Source of the DNA: Dolomedes plantarius
Taxonomy: Eukaryota > Arthropoda > Arachnida > Araneae > Dolomedidae
Reading direction: 5' to 3'
NCBI GenBank assembly: GCA_907164885.2
Contig: OU015490.1
Span: 211,917,443 to 211,981,442, forward strand
Length of the DNA: 64,000 nucleotides
Positions 46,371 to 57,499 of the stretch are shown here, in pieces. Numbering within the stretch: position 1 is the first letter of the stretch; every line of letters begins with the position of its first letter. Both the position numbers and the translations under genes were made by a program. The notes under the pieces were generated by a model, which saw nothing but the letters and a program-made list of their open reading frames with translations, was not told where the DNA came from and ran no database searches.

Positions 46371-46886
46371 TTTTTCTAACAGGATATGATCATAATTTAC
46401 TCCAATGAGAAATTCATTGAGTATTTTGCTTTCATTTCATTATAAATTATAAAATGAATTTCCTGTCTACCAATATTCACCTTTAAAAAGGTAGAATTTG
46501 AAATATCCAAAAAATTTGAAGTTTATTTGAGCGAAAAATAGCGGTATATCCTGAAATGCTATATCATCACATTTTGTTATTTATGTCGCCGTTTGATATT
46601 CTCGAATATTTTCAAAGTATTTCAGACTTTTAACCTATATTTACATTTAAGAACCATAAATCATCCGCGATCACGCCTGTTTATAACTTCGAAATTTCTC
46701 TTATAACACGAAATGTGACATCTTATCTCTGTTACATCATTACAGTTGGAAGAAAATGTAAAAGTTCTGTATACCTCTTCGAATGTGCCTCTCTTTTGAT
46801 TGTTGTATATATAGCCTGCATTTTCCAATTTTCTGGCAATGGAGTTTTTTAACAGATTTTAAATTAAAATTTTGTGAAGTGCAAAG
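46371..46886. repeat. Dispersed repeat R3, copy 1 within unclassified sequence
   Basis: About 46,570-46,850 matches 55,205-55,465 in direct orientation, including GAAATGTGACATCTTATCTC and CATCATTACAGTTGGAA. Non-coding; class unknown. Confidence 0.65.
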
Positions 46887-47662
46887 GGAGTAGTCACTTT
46901 TAAGTACATTTAAAAGTATATTTTTTAGACCTATGTTCGATTGTATGTACTACTCATGATTTTTGCTTGATTTACATGAAATGTTTTGAGTAACTGCCTA
47001 ACATACTGTTTATTATATATATACAATATTTCAAGGTAATAAAAAATAAATAAAATTATATGTTTTGCATAAAAAGTGAATACAATATTTTTTAAACCAG
47101 CATTTTGCAGTCAACTTCTGTGCGCATTCTGTCAAAATAAATTATTAAGGTAGAGTAATAATTGTTTACTATATGTGATAACAATACTTTTGGCAATAAT
47201 ATCCACCAACATTATTGTAAGTTATATTAAAACATTTTAGTACGTGCTATTTTTAATTAGAAATTTCAAAAATGACTGAATAAAAGCTTATAAAAAATTC
47301 TTTAAAAAATTAAATATGTTAAGGTTAATAAATGTTGGTGGATTTTGTTGCCTGAAGTATTGTAATCTAATATATTAAACAATTATTACTGTACCTTAAT
47401 AATTTATTTTGACAGAATGCGCACAGCAGTTGATTACAAAATGATCGGTTTTTAAAAAAAAATATTCACTTTTTATGCATAAAAAATAATTTTATCTTTT
47501 TAATTACCTTGGAATATTGTATATATATGTATATAAGAAACAGTATGTTAGGCACTTACTTAAAAAAATGCATGTAAATCAAGCAAAAATCATGAGTAGT
47601 ACATACAATCGAATATAGGTCTAAAAGAGATACTTTTAAAGGTACTTAAAAGTGACTACTCC
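46887..47662. mobile_element. Foldback element with ~335-bp arms
   Basis: GGAGTAGTCACTTTTAAGTA at the left is inverted at the right edge (TACTTAAAAGTGACTACTCC). The arms, about 46,887-47,225 and 47,330-47,662, stay alignable throughout, passing GTACTACTCATGATTTTTGC and CTGTGCGCATTCTGTCAAAA. The centre is only about 100 bases. No coding content. Confidence 0.85.
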
Positions 47663-47934
47663 AGTTTTTAAGCAGACAAGGGACCTTCAAACAGGAATTT
47701 TTTTAATTTTCTATTTTTAACTTTATATACAGAATTTTTGTTCCATTTTTAACTTTATATACAGAACTTTATATACAGACCGTTAGAATTTAAAATATGG
47801 TGGAATAATGGCTGATTTCAAATGTTTTTATTGAAAATGCTGGCATTTTTCAAAATGTTCCGTGTGCATTTCATATAATTTAAAAACCTTAATTTTTTAA
47901 ATTTCTGTTTACCATATTAATATAAACATAAATG

Positions 47935-48186
47935 AGTCGTGGGCGATAAAGAGGAGGTAGGTTTTAAAATTTCCGAAAAGTATTTTGTCACTGATTCAAG
48001 GGTTTGTTCCAAGGCTAATGGCGTGGAGGATGAGGTAAGTGCCTAGATAGTTTAGTTTAGTTCTGATCCAGGCACGTACCTCCTTTTCCAAGCCAACAGC
48101 CTTGGAACAAACCTTTGTATCCGTCAAAAAATGCTTTTCGGAAATTTTGGCTCTTACCTTCTTTTCATCGGCAACACCTCGACTGT
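47935..48186. repeat. Hairpin-type inverted repeat, ~115-bp arms
   Basis: The left arm (about 47,935-48,050, with AAGGGTTTGTTCCAAGGCT) and right arm (about 48,066-48,186, with AGCCTTGGAACAAACCTTTG) are imperfect inverted copies separated by about 15-20 bases including TAGTTTAGTTTAGTT. It may be transcribed as a long hairpin or be a solo foldback transposon. Confidence 0.8.
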
Positions 48187-48460
48187 GCTATGATTTTTTT
48201 TAGTATGAATCTAAAGCCAGAAATATTTTTATTCTTCAACCTACTTGTTATTATTTTATGTTTTTTTATATTTTTACTATAGTTCGTGGCGCATAAATTT
48301 GAAAAAAAATATTTGTGGTTTCAAAGAATGATGCACAGTCTTATGGCAAACACTTGCATTAACGATCCTGAGAAATTTGGATGACATGAGGAGCATTTGA
48401 ATACGCATGGAGCATTTTGAAATATTCTAGAATTTAAGAATTTGTTGATAATGCTCTAAA
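48187..48460. other. No recognisable feature
   Basis: AT-rich flank up to the Gypsy 2 target-site duplication. Confidence 0.5.
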
Positions 48461-48464
48461 ATAC

Positions 48465-48900
48465 TATAGAGATTCTATGCTCACTTCTACCCAGACTTGG
48501 GTGTATATAATTTGAAGTGGCACTCTATTTGAATTTGAAGCAAACACAGTTTATACATGAAACAATGTTTATTGAATTCGTTGCACATATAATTGGCTTT
48601 TACAGCAATAAGCATGCGTACTACTTGTACGGAATGTATAAACACAGCTTTCAAGAACAATATATTTTTATACTCACGAACAGTAAGTCAAACCAGCAGT
48701 ACTGCCACGTAAACTTCTGGCCCGCTAAGCACTAGCGCAGGATAACACCTTTTTCAACCTTAACAACCTCCCCTTTTCATTAATGACGCTGCGTGGTATT
48801 TATACAAAGCGCGTATGCCGAAATTAGCATATCTAAAGCAGCTTCTTTAATTCACTCAAAAGTTCGATTCTTGTGAATCGAATCTTGTGTATACCTTACA
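48465..48900 (-). repeat. Gypsy 2, 3' LTR
   Basis: On the minus strand begins TGTAAGGTATACACAAG and ends CTCTATA. Followed outside by the ATAC duplication. A promoter-like TATAAATACC lies in the LTR on the minus strand (complement near 48,796-48,805). Confidence 0.95.
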
Positions 48901-48914
48901 CTGGCCTCCCTCGA
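48901..48914 (-). other. Gypsy 2 polypurine tract
   Basis: Minus strand CGAGGGAGGCCAG lies directly against the 3' LTR, the position and composition expected for the plus-strand DNA primer. Confidence 0.7.
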
Positions 48915-49440
48915 AAAAAAATTAGGTAACTGAGGTCTGAACGGCTTCAGTTAACTAATTGAAAACGCGTGCTGGTCTGACTTTTTACATAATGGGTGGC
49001 AAAGCCAAAAAACCTTCCACACGTTGTGTGGGGGAAAAACGCCACTACCATTTTACAAAACTAACCCCGAAAGGTCCAGGTGACACCATCACACAGTGGA
49101 TTTGCAGAGTTGCGGATACTGGGCTGGCCAACTGCGCCCTAAAAAACTTATTTTAGTTAAAATTGTCAACACAATTGCACAGCATGACATTTCTTGACTG
49201 TTTGTATCTGCTCTCCCCAATTTATAATGCACATGTGTCATGATTTGTGAAGTTAGTACATTAGTGGTTAATTGGTATATTGTGCAGTATGTATTTTTTT
49301 CCTAGTCACTACATGTCCCCTTCAAAAATTTATAAAACAACAGTATGCCGTATTTTTTTTTCAGTGGCTCACCCCTTCCCCTCAAATTGTTTACACAGTA
49401 TATACACTGGGGAATTTCAAACCAATTTGGTTCGGTTTTA
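48915..49440 (-). other. Gypsy 2 3' untranslated region
   Basis: About 525 bases between the Gag-Pol stop and the polypurine tract. Only short frames without motif; no env-like frame with signal or transmembrane segment is evident. Confidence 0.6.
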
Positions 49441-52400
49441 TTAAAGGGTGGGAGTTAGAATAAGAAAGTTGATACAAGACTTGTTCCTCATGAATGCAGC
49501 AACTTCCTTGCACCAGTCTGTCCAATCCGTGGAACCTCTCTTGACGGTCGCAGTCCTAGTAAAGGGGTTCGTTGACCGTGTGGGCATCCTTCGTGCAGCA
49601 GGTCGTTGGTCCTGAGGCGCTGGTCCGGCTTGACGATGGACAGGAGGTCTCTTGGGAGGAGGATCTTGTTGGGCGGCAGAGATCTTTCGTTTCCTTTGCG
49701 TCTGCTTCCCCCGCTTGCGTGGATGTTCGAACGGCTGAGAGTCAGGCGCCGACGATGGAGAAGTCATGGGAGTCTTTCTTTTAACTCCTGACCGGGGTTC
49801 CTGTGCAGGAGTGGAGCTGCTTCCCTCATGCAGGTTATCACCGGAATCGTGAGTAGGGGGAGGACGGTCTTCGTTGGTGACCCCCGAGGGTCCAGCATCT
49901 TGTGAACCTTGTGAACCTTGTTGCACTTGATTTGAAAACAGGGTATAGTCTGCACGGTTTATATACCTCTTAATCTGGTCTATATTTGCGGGAACTTGCT
50001 GTTGGCCTTCTTGTAAGGTAACCATTGGGCCTGCTACCTTTTTTATTTGGTACGGACCTTGAAATTTCGGGCAAAATTTCCCGACTATGCCTTTACTGGC
50101 GTTAGATAGTGAGTGGGTGGCTTTTAAAACCCATTGCCCAACTTCAAATTTCTCCTCCCTACGATTTTTATCGTAGTATATCTTCTGTTGCTTCCGCATC
50201 TGGTCATTAACTTGCTTGACCTCGCGAAGCATCTCCTGAATATCAGCTAGTTGAAATTGAGGCCCTTGCCCCGGTACGAAGAATAGACTGTCTAAAGGGG
50301 TGATAATCTTTCTGCCTAGAAAAACTTCGGCAGGTGTTTTGACTGTCGAGTCGTGGACGGCCGAACGTAATGCAAACGCAAACTGCTGTATATGTTGATC
50401 CCATGTTTTATGATTGTTTTGTATAAATGCGCGAATCATTTTAACTACATTGCGATTTACCCGCTCCGCAATATTCGACTGTGGTCTATAAGTGACCATT
50501 TTTGCATGTTTTATTTGAAGCCTGCGACACAGGTCCGTGAAAACATCGCTGACAAACTGAACACCGTTATCGCTAATAATTTTTACAGGGGCACCATATC
50601 GCAAAACATAATTATGTGTAAATGCATCAGCAACTGCTTTGGCTGAGGCTCTACGCAGGGGTATAATTTCGGTCCATTTTGAAAAATGGTCGACTATTAC
50701 GAGCAAGAACCTGTATTTTCCACTTGCACTACGGGGATATGGGCCTAATAAATCTATCCCTACGATTTCATTAGGGAACGTGGCCACGATACTTTGTAAA
50801 AAACCCGCGGGGCGGTAATTTGTGTAGTTAGTACGCTGACAAGTGTCGCAGCTTTGAACGTACTGGGTGACCCACTTCCTCATTTGGGGCCAGTAAACCA
50901 CCTCATTAAGTCGAGAAAAAGTTTTTCGAATACCCATATGGCCGGCTGTAGGTAAATCGTGAAGAGTATGTAGAATGTGTGTTCTCATTGAACATGGAAT
51001 GACGGGACGAATTTCACCATTCCGATTTGTGGATGATTTGTAAAAAAGGAGATCATCGACTAGTTCATAGTTCTGTGCTCTACCCTGTATAGCATGCAAA
51101 TTAACTCCGAAAAATTGTTCGGGGTTTTCTAGGTATTTAACTATATCTCCGAATTCCAGGTCTTTACGAAGTTCTTCTTTTAACTGCGTTTTATTATCTA
51201 GCACAATAGAAGTGAGCATTTCACATTGAGTTATCGACTCCCCCTCTGGGTCTCTGCTTAAAGCATCCGCTACCAGATTTCCTTTCCCCGGACGATGCTC
51301 AATGATTAATTTGTATTCCTGGATCTTTAATGCCCAGTGAATGACACGAGGCGTAAAATTTTTGCCCGAGTATAATCGGGTTAAAGCAGCATGGTCAGTT
51401 ATAACCCGAACCGGCTGTTCTGAGAAATAACAGCGAAATTTTTTGAGTGCTACGACAATAGCCAAACATTCCCTTTCAGTGGTTGTATAGTTTCGTTCTG
51501 CGGAATTTAAAGTTCGCGATGTGAAAGCGATAGGTTGGTTTTCCTGCATTAGTACAGCGCCGATTCCGACATTAGAAGCATCCGTTTGCACTACGAATTG
51601 TAGCTTGTGATCTGGATGGCGTAGTACCGGAGCTTGGATCAATTTCTGCTTTAATGTTTGGAAGGCGTTCTGGGCTTCAGAACTCCACGTAAATTTAGTG
51701 CGTTTCTTTCGCAATTTGTAAAGCGGTTCGGCGACTTCCGAGAATGCAGGTATAAATGTGCGGTAATATGAGCAAAGACCAAGAAACGACGAAAGTTGTT
51801 TTCCCGTTTGTGGGATTTTAAACGCTTTTACAGCGTCGATTTTAGATGAATCCGTTTGAACGCCCTGACGCGTAATTTTGAATCCTAAATACGGTAGTTC
51901 TTTGCGGACGAACTGACACTTTTTTGTATTTATTGTTAAGCCAGCCTGTTTTATCAGAGAGAGCACTTCCTGTAAAAGAGCTAAGTGCTCGGTTAAAGTT
52001 TCCCCCCTAATAATTATGTCGTCGAGGTATACGGCAACGTTCTTTCCTAAAACAGGCCTTAGTACTATATCCATAAGTTTTTGGAATGTGCCAGGTGCCC
52101 CATTGAGTCCAAAGGGCATGCGACGAAACGCAAAAGTGCCTTTTTTTGTTATAAACGCCGTTTTTTTAACGTCTTCAGCCGCCATAGGTACTTGGAAAAA
52201 CCCGGATGTTAAATCTAAAGTAGTCATGTATTTAAATGACTTTAAACTATGAAGAATATCCTCAATTATTGGCATAGGATATGTAGAGAATTTTGTTACT
52301 TTATTCAGCCCCCTGTAATCAACTGCAAATCTCCAGGCTTCGGGATCAGTAATAGGCAAGTTGCCTTTTTTTCGACATAACACAACCGGACTTGCCCACG

Positions 52401-53706
52401 GACTATCGACCGGCGAAATAATATTTTGGCGAAGCATTTTATCAATATGAATGTCTATAACATTCTGCTTGTTTGTATCGTACCTATATGGGCGGGCACG
52501 AATTGGGGGACTGTCTCCCGTATCAATTTTGTGAGTTGTAACGTGAGTAATACCTGGCTTGTCTGAAAATACCTCGGCAAATTTGTTTAAAGTAGTCTGT
52601 AAACGAACTTTTTCGTATTCTTTTAAGTCCGTTTTCGACAAGTCAACCGGAACGGGCAGCACAGCTTCTTTGGACTGTTGGTGCATCTGCACCGAGATAG
52701 AATTCTGCTTGAAATTTAGTGCTACATTACACGAGTAGCAAAAATCAATCCCTAGGATAACCTCCAGTTGCATATTTCGCATTACATGAAAAACAAGGTC
52801 GTTTTTTTGGGATTGTATACTAATGTGTGTCAATAATGAGCCTAATATTTGACATTCTTCCCCTTGAGCTGAAAGTGTTCGTAATTTATTATGTGTGTTT
52901 AAGCGCTTCATGTCGTAATGCGATTTGAAGTACTTTTCTGACATGTACGACCTTTCGCTGCCGGTATCAAGTAAAGTTGTTATGGGAATTGAATCAATTT
53001 GCAAGTGCACATAAGGTAGTTGCACATTTTTTAATGTAAGCGCACTAATGTTACTATAACGTTGGGCTTTACTATCATGCCGTCCACGATGTCGATTTGA
53101 AACTCGCGAAAAATTTTGGCTGGGGTGTATAAAATCTCTCGTACCTGAATTAGGATAGGGGGTAGCGAAGAAATGCCTATTGTAATGTTTAGCTAAAGCT
53201 TGAAGGAGGGTAACCTTGCTTGTAATTGTTTGATTATCTAAAAAATCTTGAACACTTGGCTTCAAACGTTGGATAACTATTTTTAAGATTACCGCTTCCG
53301 TTACCCCTTCTAAATATTCCTCACACTTGGAAATCTTTTCCGTAGCAAAATCTAATGCAGACTGACCTTCACGTTGCCTTAGCGAATAAATTTCCGCTTC
53401 AATTTCACTTTGATTAAAGGTCTTTGGAAAAACGGTAAGAAACTGTTGCTTGAATGACGAATAGTCAAAAATCAGATTACTGCTTTTCATACACGTGTAC
53501 CACTGATATGCACTACCTCTTAAAGCGGCTAGAGCAATTTTAAGTTTATCCCCCTCTGGGGTGCATTGTTGCTGAAAGTAATGCTCAATTTTCTTTAGGA
53601 ATTGGCTTGAGGGGCCGCCATTGAAGGTGGCTTCGAATGGCGCAATTTGCTGAACCATAATTACCCGAGGAAAATTTCCAGCAGGATTTTGTTCTACAAC
53701 ACTCAT
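49441..53706 (-). CDS. gag-pol: Gypsy 2 Gag-Pol polyprotein (intact, 1421 aa)
   Basis: A single open frame from ATG 53706. Residues about 25-215 are Gag-like (QFLKKIEHYF, LRGSAYQWY) and end in an Arg-rich stretch, with no CCHC knuckle. Protease: LLDTGS with Asp247. RT: LDLTSGFFQVP (Asp498), FGLNGAPGTFQ, YLDD at 560-563. RNase H: TDAS (Asp709), Glu745, Asp771. Integrase: zinc-binding His916, His923, Cys953, Cys956; catalytic Asp985, Asp1046, Glu1081, one residue tighter than D,D-35-E, as in Gypsy families with the ERVNR motif. Residues about 1260-1400 are a Pro/Ser/basic tail with KRGKQTQRKRK. Gag and Pol are fused in one frame, so no frameshift is needed; how Gag is made in excess is unknown. 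It would copy the element through an RNA intermediate. Confidence 0.97.
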   Translation of the reverse strand: MSVVEQNPAGNFPRVIMVQQIAPFEATFNGGPSSQFLKKIEHYFQQQCTPEGDKLKIALAALRGSAYQWYTCMKSSNLIFDYSSFKQQFLTVFPKTFNQSEIEAEIYSLRQREGQSALDFATEKISKCEEYLEGVTEAVILKIVIQRLKPSVQDFLDNQTITSKVTLLQALAKHYNRHFFATPYPNSGTRDFIHPSQNFSRVSNRHRGRHDSKAQRYSNISALTLKNVQLPYVHLQIDSIPITTLLDTGSERSYMSEKYFKSHYDMKRLNTHNKLRTLSAQGEECQILGSLLTHISIQSQKNDLVFHVMRNMQLEVILGIDFCYSCNVALNFKQNSISVQMHQQSKEAVLPVPVDLSKTDLKEYEKVRLQTTLNKFAEVFSDKPGITHVTTHKIDTGDSPPIRARPYRYDTNKQNVIDIHIDKMLRQNIISPVDSPWASPVVLCRKKGNLPITDPEAWRFAVDYRGLNKVTKFSTYPMPIIEDILHSLKSFKYMTTLDLTSGFFQVPMAAEDVKKTAFITKKGTFAFRRMPFGLNGAPGTFQKLMDIVLRPVLGKNVAVYLDDIIIRGETLTEHLALLQEVLSLIKQAGLTINTKKCQFVRKELPYLGFKITRQGVQTDSSKIDAVKAFKIPQTGKQLSSFLGLCSYYRTFIPAFSEVAEPLYKLRKKRTKFTWSSEAQNAFQTLKQKLIQAPVLRHPDHKLQFVVQTDASNVGIGAVLMQENQPIAFTSRTLNSAERNYTTTERECLAIVVALKKFRCYFSEQPVRVITDHAALTRLYSGKNFTPRVIHWALKIQEYKLIIEHRPGKGNLVADALSRDPEGESITQCEMLTSIVLDNKTQLKEELRKDLEFGDIVKYLENPEQFFGVNLHAIQGRAQNYELVDDLLFYKSSTNRNGEIRPVIPCSMRTHILHTLHDLPTAGHMGIRKTFSRLNEVVYWPQMRKWVTQYVQSCDTCQRTNYTNYRPAGFLQSIVATFPNEIVGIDLLGPYPRSASGKYRFLLVIVDHFSKWTEIIPLRRASAKAVADAFTHNYVLRYGAPVKIISDNGVQFVSDVFTDLCRRLQIKHAKMVTYRPQSNIAERVNRNVVKMIRAFIQNNHKTWDQHIQQFAFALRSAVHDSTVKTPAEVFLGRKIITPLDSLFFVPGQGPQFQLADIQEMLREVKQVNDQMRKQQKIYYDKNRREEKFEVGQWVLKATHSLSNASKGIVGKFCPKFQGPYQIKKVAGPMVTLQEGQQQVPANIDQIKRYINRADYTLFSNQVQQGSQGSQDAGPSGVTNEDRPPPTHDSGDNLHEGSSSTPAQEPRSGVKRKTPMTSPSSAPDSQPFEHPRKRGKQTQRKRKISAAQQDPPPKRPPVHRQAGPAPQDQRPAARRMPTRSTNPFTRTATVKRGSTDWTDWCKEVAAFMRNKSCINFLILTPTL

Positions 53707-53825
53707 TTTTTAAATAGTATATAAGTACTTGCAACAATTTTATCAATATACGTACACAGTACACAGTTTTTAATTTCAATTATGTTGTTCGTTACAAATT
53801 TAACGCTAACTACCAGGGTATATAT

Positions 53826-53840
53826 ATTTTCGGGCGCCAG
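53826..53840 (-). other. Gypsy 2 primer-binding site
   Basis: Minus strand reads CTGGCGCCCGAAAA immediately after the 5' LTR. TGGCGCCCGA is complementary to the 3' end of tRNA-Lys as used by several retroelements, so lysine tRNA is the likely primer. Confidence 0.75.
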
Positions 53841-54275
53841 TATAGAGATTCTATGCTCAATTCTACCCAGACTTGGGTGTATATAATTTGAAGTGGCACT
53901 CTATTTGAATTTGAAGCAAACACAGTTTATACATGAAACAATGTTATTGAATTCGTTGCACATATAATTGGCTTTTACAGCAATAAGCATGCGTACTACT
54001 TGTACGGAATGTATAAACACAGCTTTCAAGAACAATATATTTTTATACTCACGAACAGTAAGTCAAACCAGCAGTACTGCCACGTAAACTTCTGGCCCGC
54101 TAAGCACTAGCGCAGGATAACACCTTTTTCAACCTTAACAACCTCCCCTTTTCATTAATGACGCTGCGTGGTATTTATACAAAGCGCGTATGCCGAAATT
54201 AGCATATCTAAAGCAGATTCTTTAATTCACTCAAAAGTTCGATTCTTGTGAATCGAATCTTGTGTATACCTTACA
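53841..54275 (-). repeat. Gypsy 2, 5' LTR
   Basis: Direct copy of 48465-48900 with a handful of differences (for example TCAATTC for TCACTTC near its start, and one fewer T in ACAATGTTATTG). It should hold the promoter and polyadenylation signals of the element. Confidence 0.95.
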
Positions 54276-54369
54276 ATACTTAATTGTGCATTCTAAGTAT
54301 ATCCATTGAAGTAAATATGAATATTAATTAATCTAATTTTCTGTATAGAGTAAAATGTTGAAAGTTTAA

Positions 54370-55123
54370 GGGGTTAGGTGCCTTTTAAAAGCCAAGAGGC
54401 CCGACAAACATATCCCTATGTTCAATCATCAGTAGTTCGAAAATAATTTTTTCAAAACTATGGAAAGTTTAAGGTGAGTTAAACATTTTTTATTCTTTGT
54501 AAATATGACTTTCAATTTTTTTTCTAAATTGAAGAGAATGTTTTCTATTGTTTAAAAATTCAACCACCATTTTTTTCATTCTTATGTCATTACGCACATG
54601 ATATCACAAGAAAAGTTGGCTAGAATTCCATGAAATTTTATACAAGTGCAGTATAAACATGTATACTTAAAATGACCGACGAATATGTCACTCGTATTAT
54701 AAAAATTCCAATTACAGTAAAATTTATCAAAAACTTTTTGAAATTAAAAAAAAAATTAAAAACCCTTTTTTTTCCTATGAAGAATTAAGAATTTTGATTT
54801 CAAAGTAGGTCATTTAAAAGATATGTTATATAGCTTAATTTTGAATCTAAAATGCATGTGTATATTCCTTAATATAGAGATTCAATCATGCGTGCAGTGA
54901 TATAACATTGAAAAAAAACAATGGTTGAAATTTAAAAAAATATAAAAACTTATCTTCAAGCTAGAAAAGTTTAGAGCCATATTTATAAAGAAAAAAGAGT
55001 ATTTAGCTTAGAGTAAAATTTTCATATTACTGAATAAATTATTTTCATATTACTGAATAAATTATTTTCATAACTAATGATGACTGAAAATAGGGTATTA
55101 GCTCTTAAAAGGTTCCTGACCCA
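54370..55123. mobile_element. TTAA-flanked MITE, Kolobok-like, copy 2
   Basis: TTAA (54366-54369), GGGGTTAGGTGCCTTTTAAA on the left, and TCTTAAAAGGTTCCTGACCCA, TTAA (55124-55127) on the right. The TIRs are imperfect. Similar size (754 bp) and layout to the MITE at 42,462-43,180, but terminal sequences differ, so it is a related or separate family. Confidence 0.65.
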
Positions 55124-55199
55124 TTAAAAAAGCGAGGTATTTTCTCCCCATAAATGTTGAGACTAATCTAATGTATGGGCTGATTGATGCTCTGTTAAG

Positions 55200-55465
55200 T
55201 TACTGATGTTCCTGTTTAATATTCTGGTATATTTTCAAAGTTTTCCAGACATATCACCGATTTTTACATTTAAGTACTATAAATTATTCTTCGGGGATGC
55301 CAGTTTATAACTCCGAAATTTCCCTCATTACATGAAATGTGACATCTTATCTCAATCACATCATTACAGTTGGAACGAAACGCAAAATGTCCGTATGTCT
55401 TTTAATATGTAACTGTCTTTGCATTGTCATATATATCCTGCTTTTTCCTACTTTCAGTACTAAAG
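55200..55465. repeat. Dispersed repeat R3, copy 2
   Basis: Direct-orientation match to about 46,570-46,850 (GAAATGTGACATCTTATCTC, CATCATTACAGTTGGAA). Non-coding. Confidence 0.65.
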
Positions 55466-55592
55466 AAGGGATCTAGCACTGAAATTTTCTCGAGATTTCA
55501 AATTAAATTTTTTAAAGTTCTTAGATGTTAAAAGTAATCGGATTAAGCTCAGTTACCCAATGTCTATTTTATTTATTTATTACATGTGGTAC

Positions 55593-56080
<488 letters not shown>

Positions 56081-56679
56081 GACCCACCTCCTAGTTGTGC
56101 ACGTCTTTTTACGGCAGAGTTATCTACTGCTTTTGTCACATTTTCTCACCCCAAGGGTAGCTCAAAATGTGTTCCGTGAATTTATCCATATTGAATTGTA
56201 CCGACAGAGGACTGTCGCAAAGAAAATTATATGAATTGTCGAATGCACTCAGTCGTTGTAATGTGTAATCTTTTATAGTACGAAGCAAACCTTAGGGAAT
56301 ACCTTTGACATTTTTCTCTTTTTTATGCTCTACACTAGGGTGGAGTGAAAAAGACAAAATATTTTTATTTTTATTTTTAATATTTCCTGACTCAACAAAT
56401 GGTGCAGTTTAGCAAAAAAGACACTGCAAAAAATCCCATGGCAATCACTCATCGTCTTCATGTTCAATACAGGTGGTCAAAGATAGGAATACTAACGTCA
56501 AAAGTAAAACGATCAATTTCCTTTATTTAATTTTAATGTTTACAATGGCTTTATTTTCTGACTCAAAAAAAGTTCTAATTATAACAAAAACAGGAAATCA
56601 TTGTCATTTCTAAAAAATATCACTAATATACAATTTACTTTAATCAGTTTTCAATTTTGTATTTCACTTGAGGGCCAAA

Positions 56680-57085
56680 ATAATTATCTTTGGTGTCAAA
56701 CTTTGGAAGTTCCTTTCGTGACTTGATTCCACTGCGAATGTATCCATCCCTGGCTTCTGCTCCACATGTTACCAATGATCTTTGCGTTACTAGTCGCACA
56801 TGCCTCTCTACTGCTTTAGAATGGCAAAATAGCCTCTCTCTTTTATTCCAAATTGTGAACCTTTCTGATCATACTTGCTATGTATTCGTCACTGAGATTC
56901 ATGGTAGCTGGTGGTTCTAAAAGATTGTTCCAGTTAATCATCTCAAAATATTCCTCTGCTTCGAAATTTAAATTTGGAAGATCAAATTGGCGTATTTTCC
57001 CCTTCCAGTCAGTTTTTCTTGCTCTCGGTATTCTTTTGAGGCCAATTTCTCGAATATGTGATCGTTGATTTAACAGCATTGCCAA
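56680..57085 (-). pseudogene. Element B transposase-like protein, C-terminal part
   Basis: From about 57,085 the minus strand reads IRQFDLPNLNFEAEEYFEMI, NWNNLLEPPATMNLSDEYI, and after a frame change KAVERHVRLVTQRSLVTCG, EARDGYIRSGIKSRKELPKF. These are consecutive conserved blocks that I associate with uncharacterised transposase-like proteins widespread in arthropods. The family has no accepted function in my knowledge. The N-terminal half lies at 57,850-58,380. Stops and frameshifts separate the blocks. Confidence 0.6.
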
Positions 57086-57499
57086 CAGAATGCTTGCAGA
57101 GTGAGCAAAATGAGAATTCCTCTGAATATCTTTGTGAACGATTGACTTAAAATATTCTGGAAAGAATGAGCTTTTTTATATCCTTCCGTGCAGGTGACGC
57201 GCTCCATGAGTAGCTCTTGAGATTTTCTTTATTTCAAACCAGGATGGCACGTAAATTTTCATGACTTATTGTACTAGGAGCTTAAAGTTTTCTGTTGTTT
57301 CGGCCGTCGACGCATATAAGCGCAGAATTCTGTTGGCTGTAGTGAGCCATCTTGAAGGAGACGTCGTTCAGGGACTTCTGTTTGCTAAATCCGGAAGGCA
57401 CTCCCCCGAGGATACTGCCCTAGAAATATCAAAAATGTATTTTGGTTTGCCCTGAGGTCTTTTTTCTCAATTTCAGGCAGAACAACTGGAATTTGCTCA

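Larger units (their letters stand above)
48465..54275 (-). mobile_element. Gypsy-type LTR retrotransposon 2, structurally complete
   Basis: Two LTRs of 436 and 435 bp (48465-48900 and 53841-54275) differ by only a few bases. ATAC lies directly outside both (48461-48464 and 54276-54279), a 4-bp target-site duplication. Next to the 5' LTR is TGGCGCCCGAAA, and next to the 3' LTR a purine tract (complement of CTGGCCTCCCTCG). One uninterrupted Gag-Pol frame of 1421 codons fills the middle. All parts needed for retrotransposition appear present, which suggests a recent insertion. Confidence 0.97.

Noticed and set aside
48517..48735. 72-codon frame in the Gypsy 2 LTR
   Set aside because: Lies within the LTR, has no motif, and is most simply explained as chance.
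48915..49440. Possible env gene downstream of Gypsy 2 pol
   Set aside because: Only short frames; no signal peptide, transmembrane segment or glycoprotein-like pattern.
52016..52252. Plus-strand frames inside the Gypsy 2 region (also 49,572-49,791 and 50,392-50,646)
   Set aside because: Antisense shadows of the intact Gag-Pol frame.
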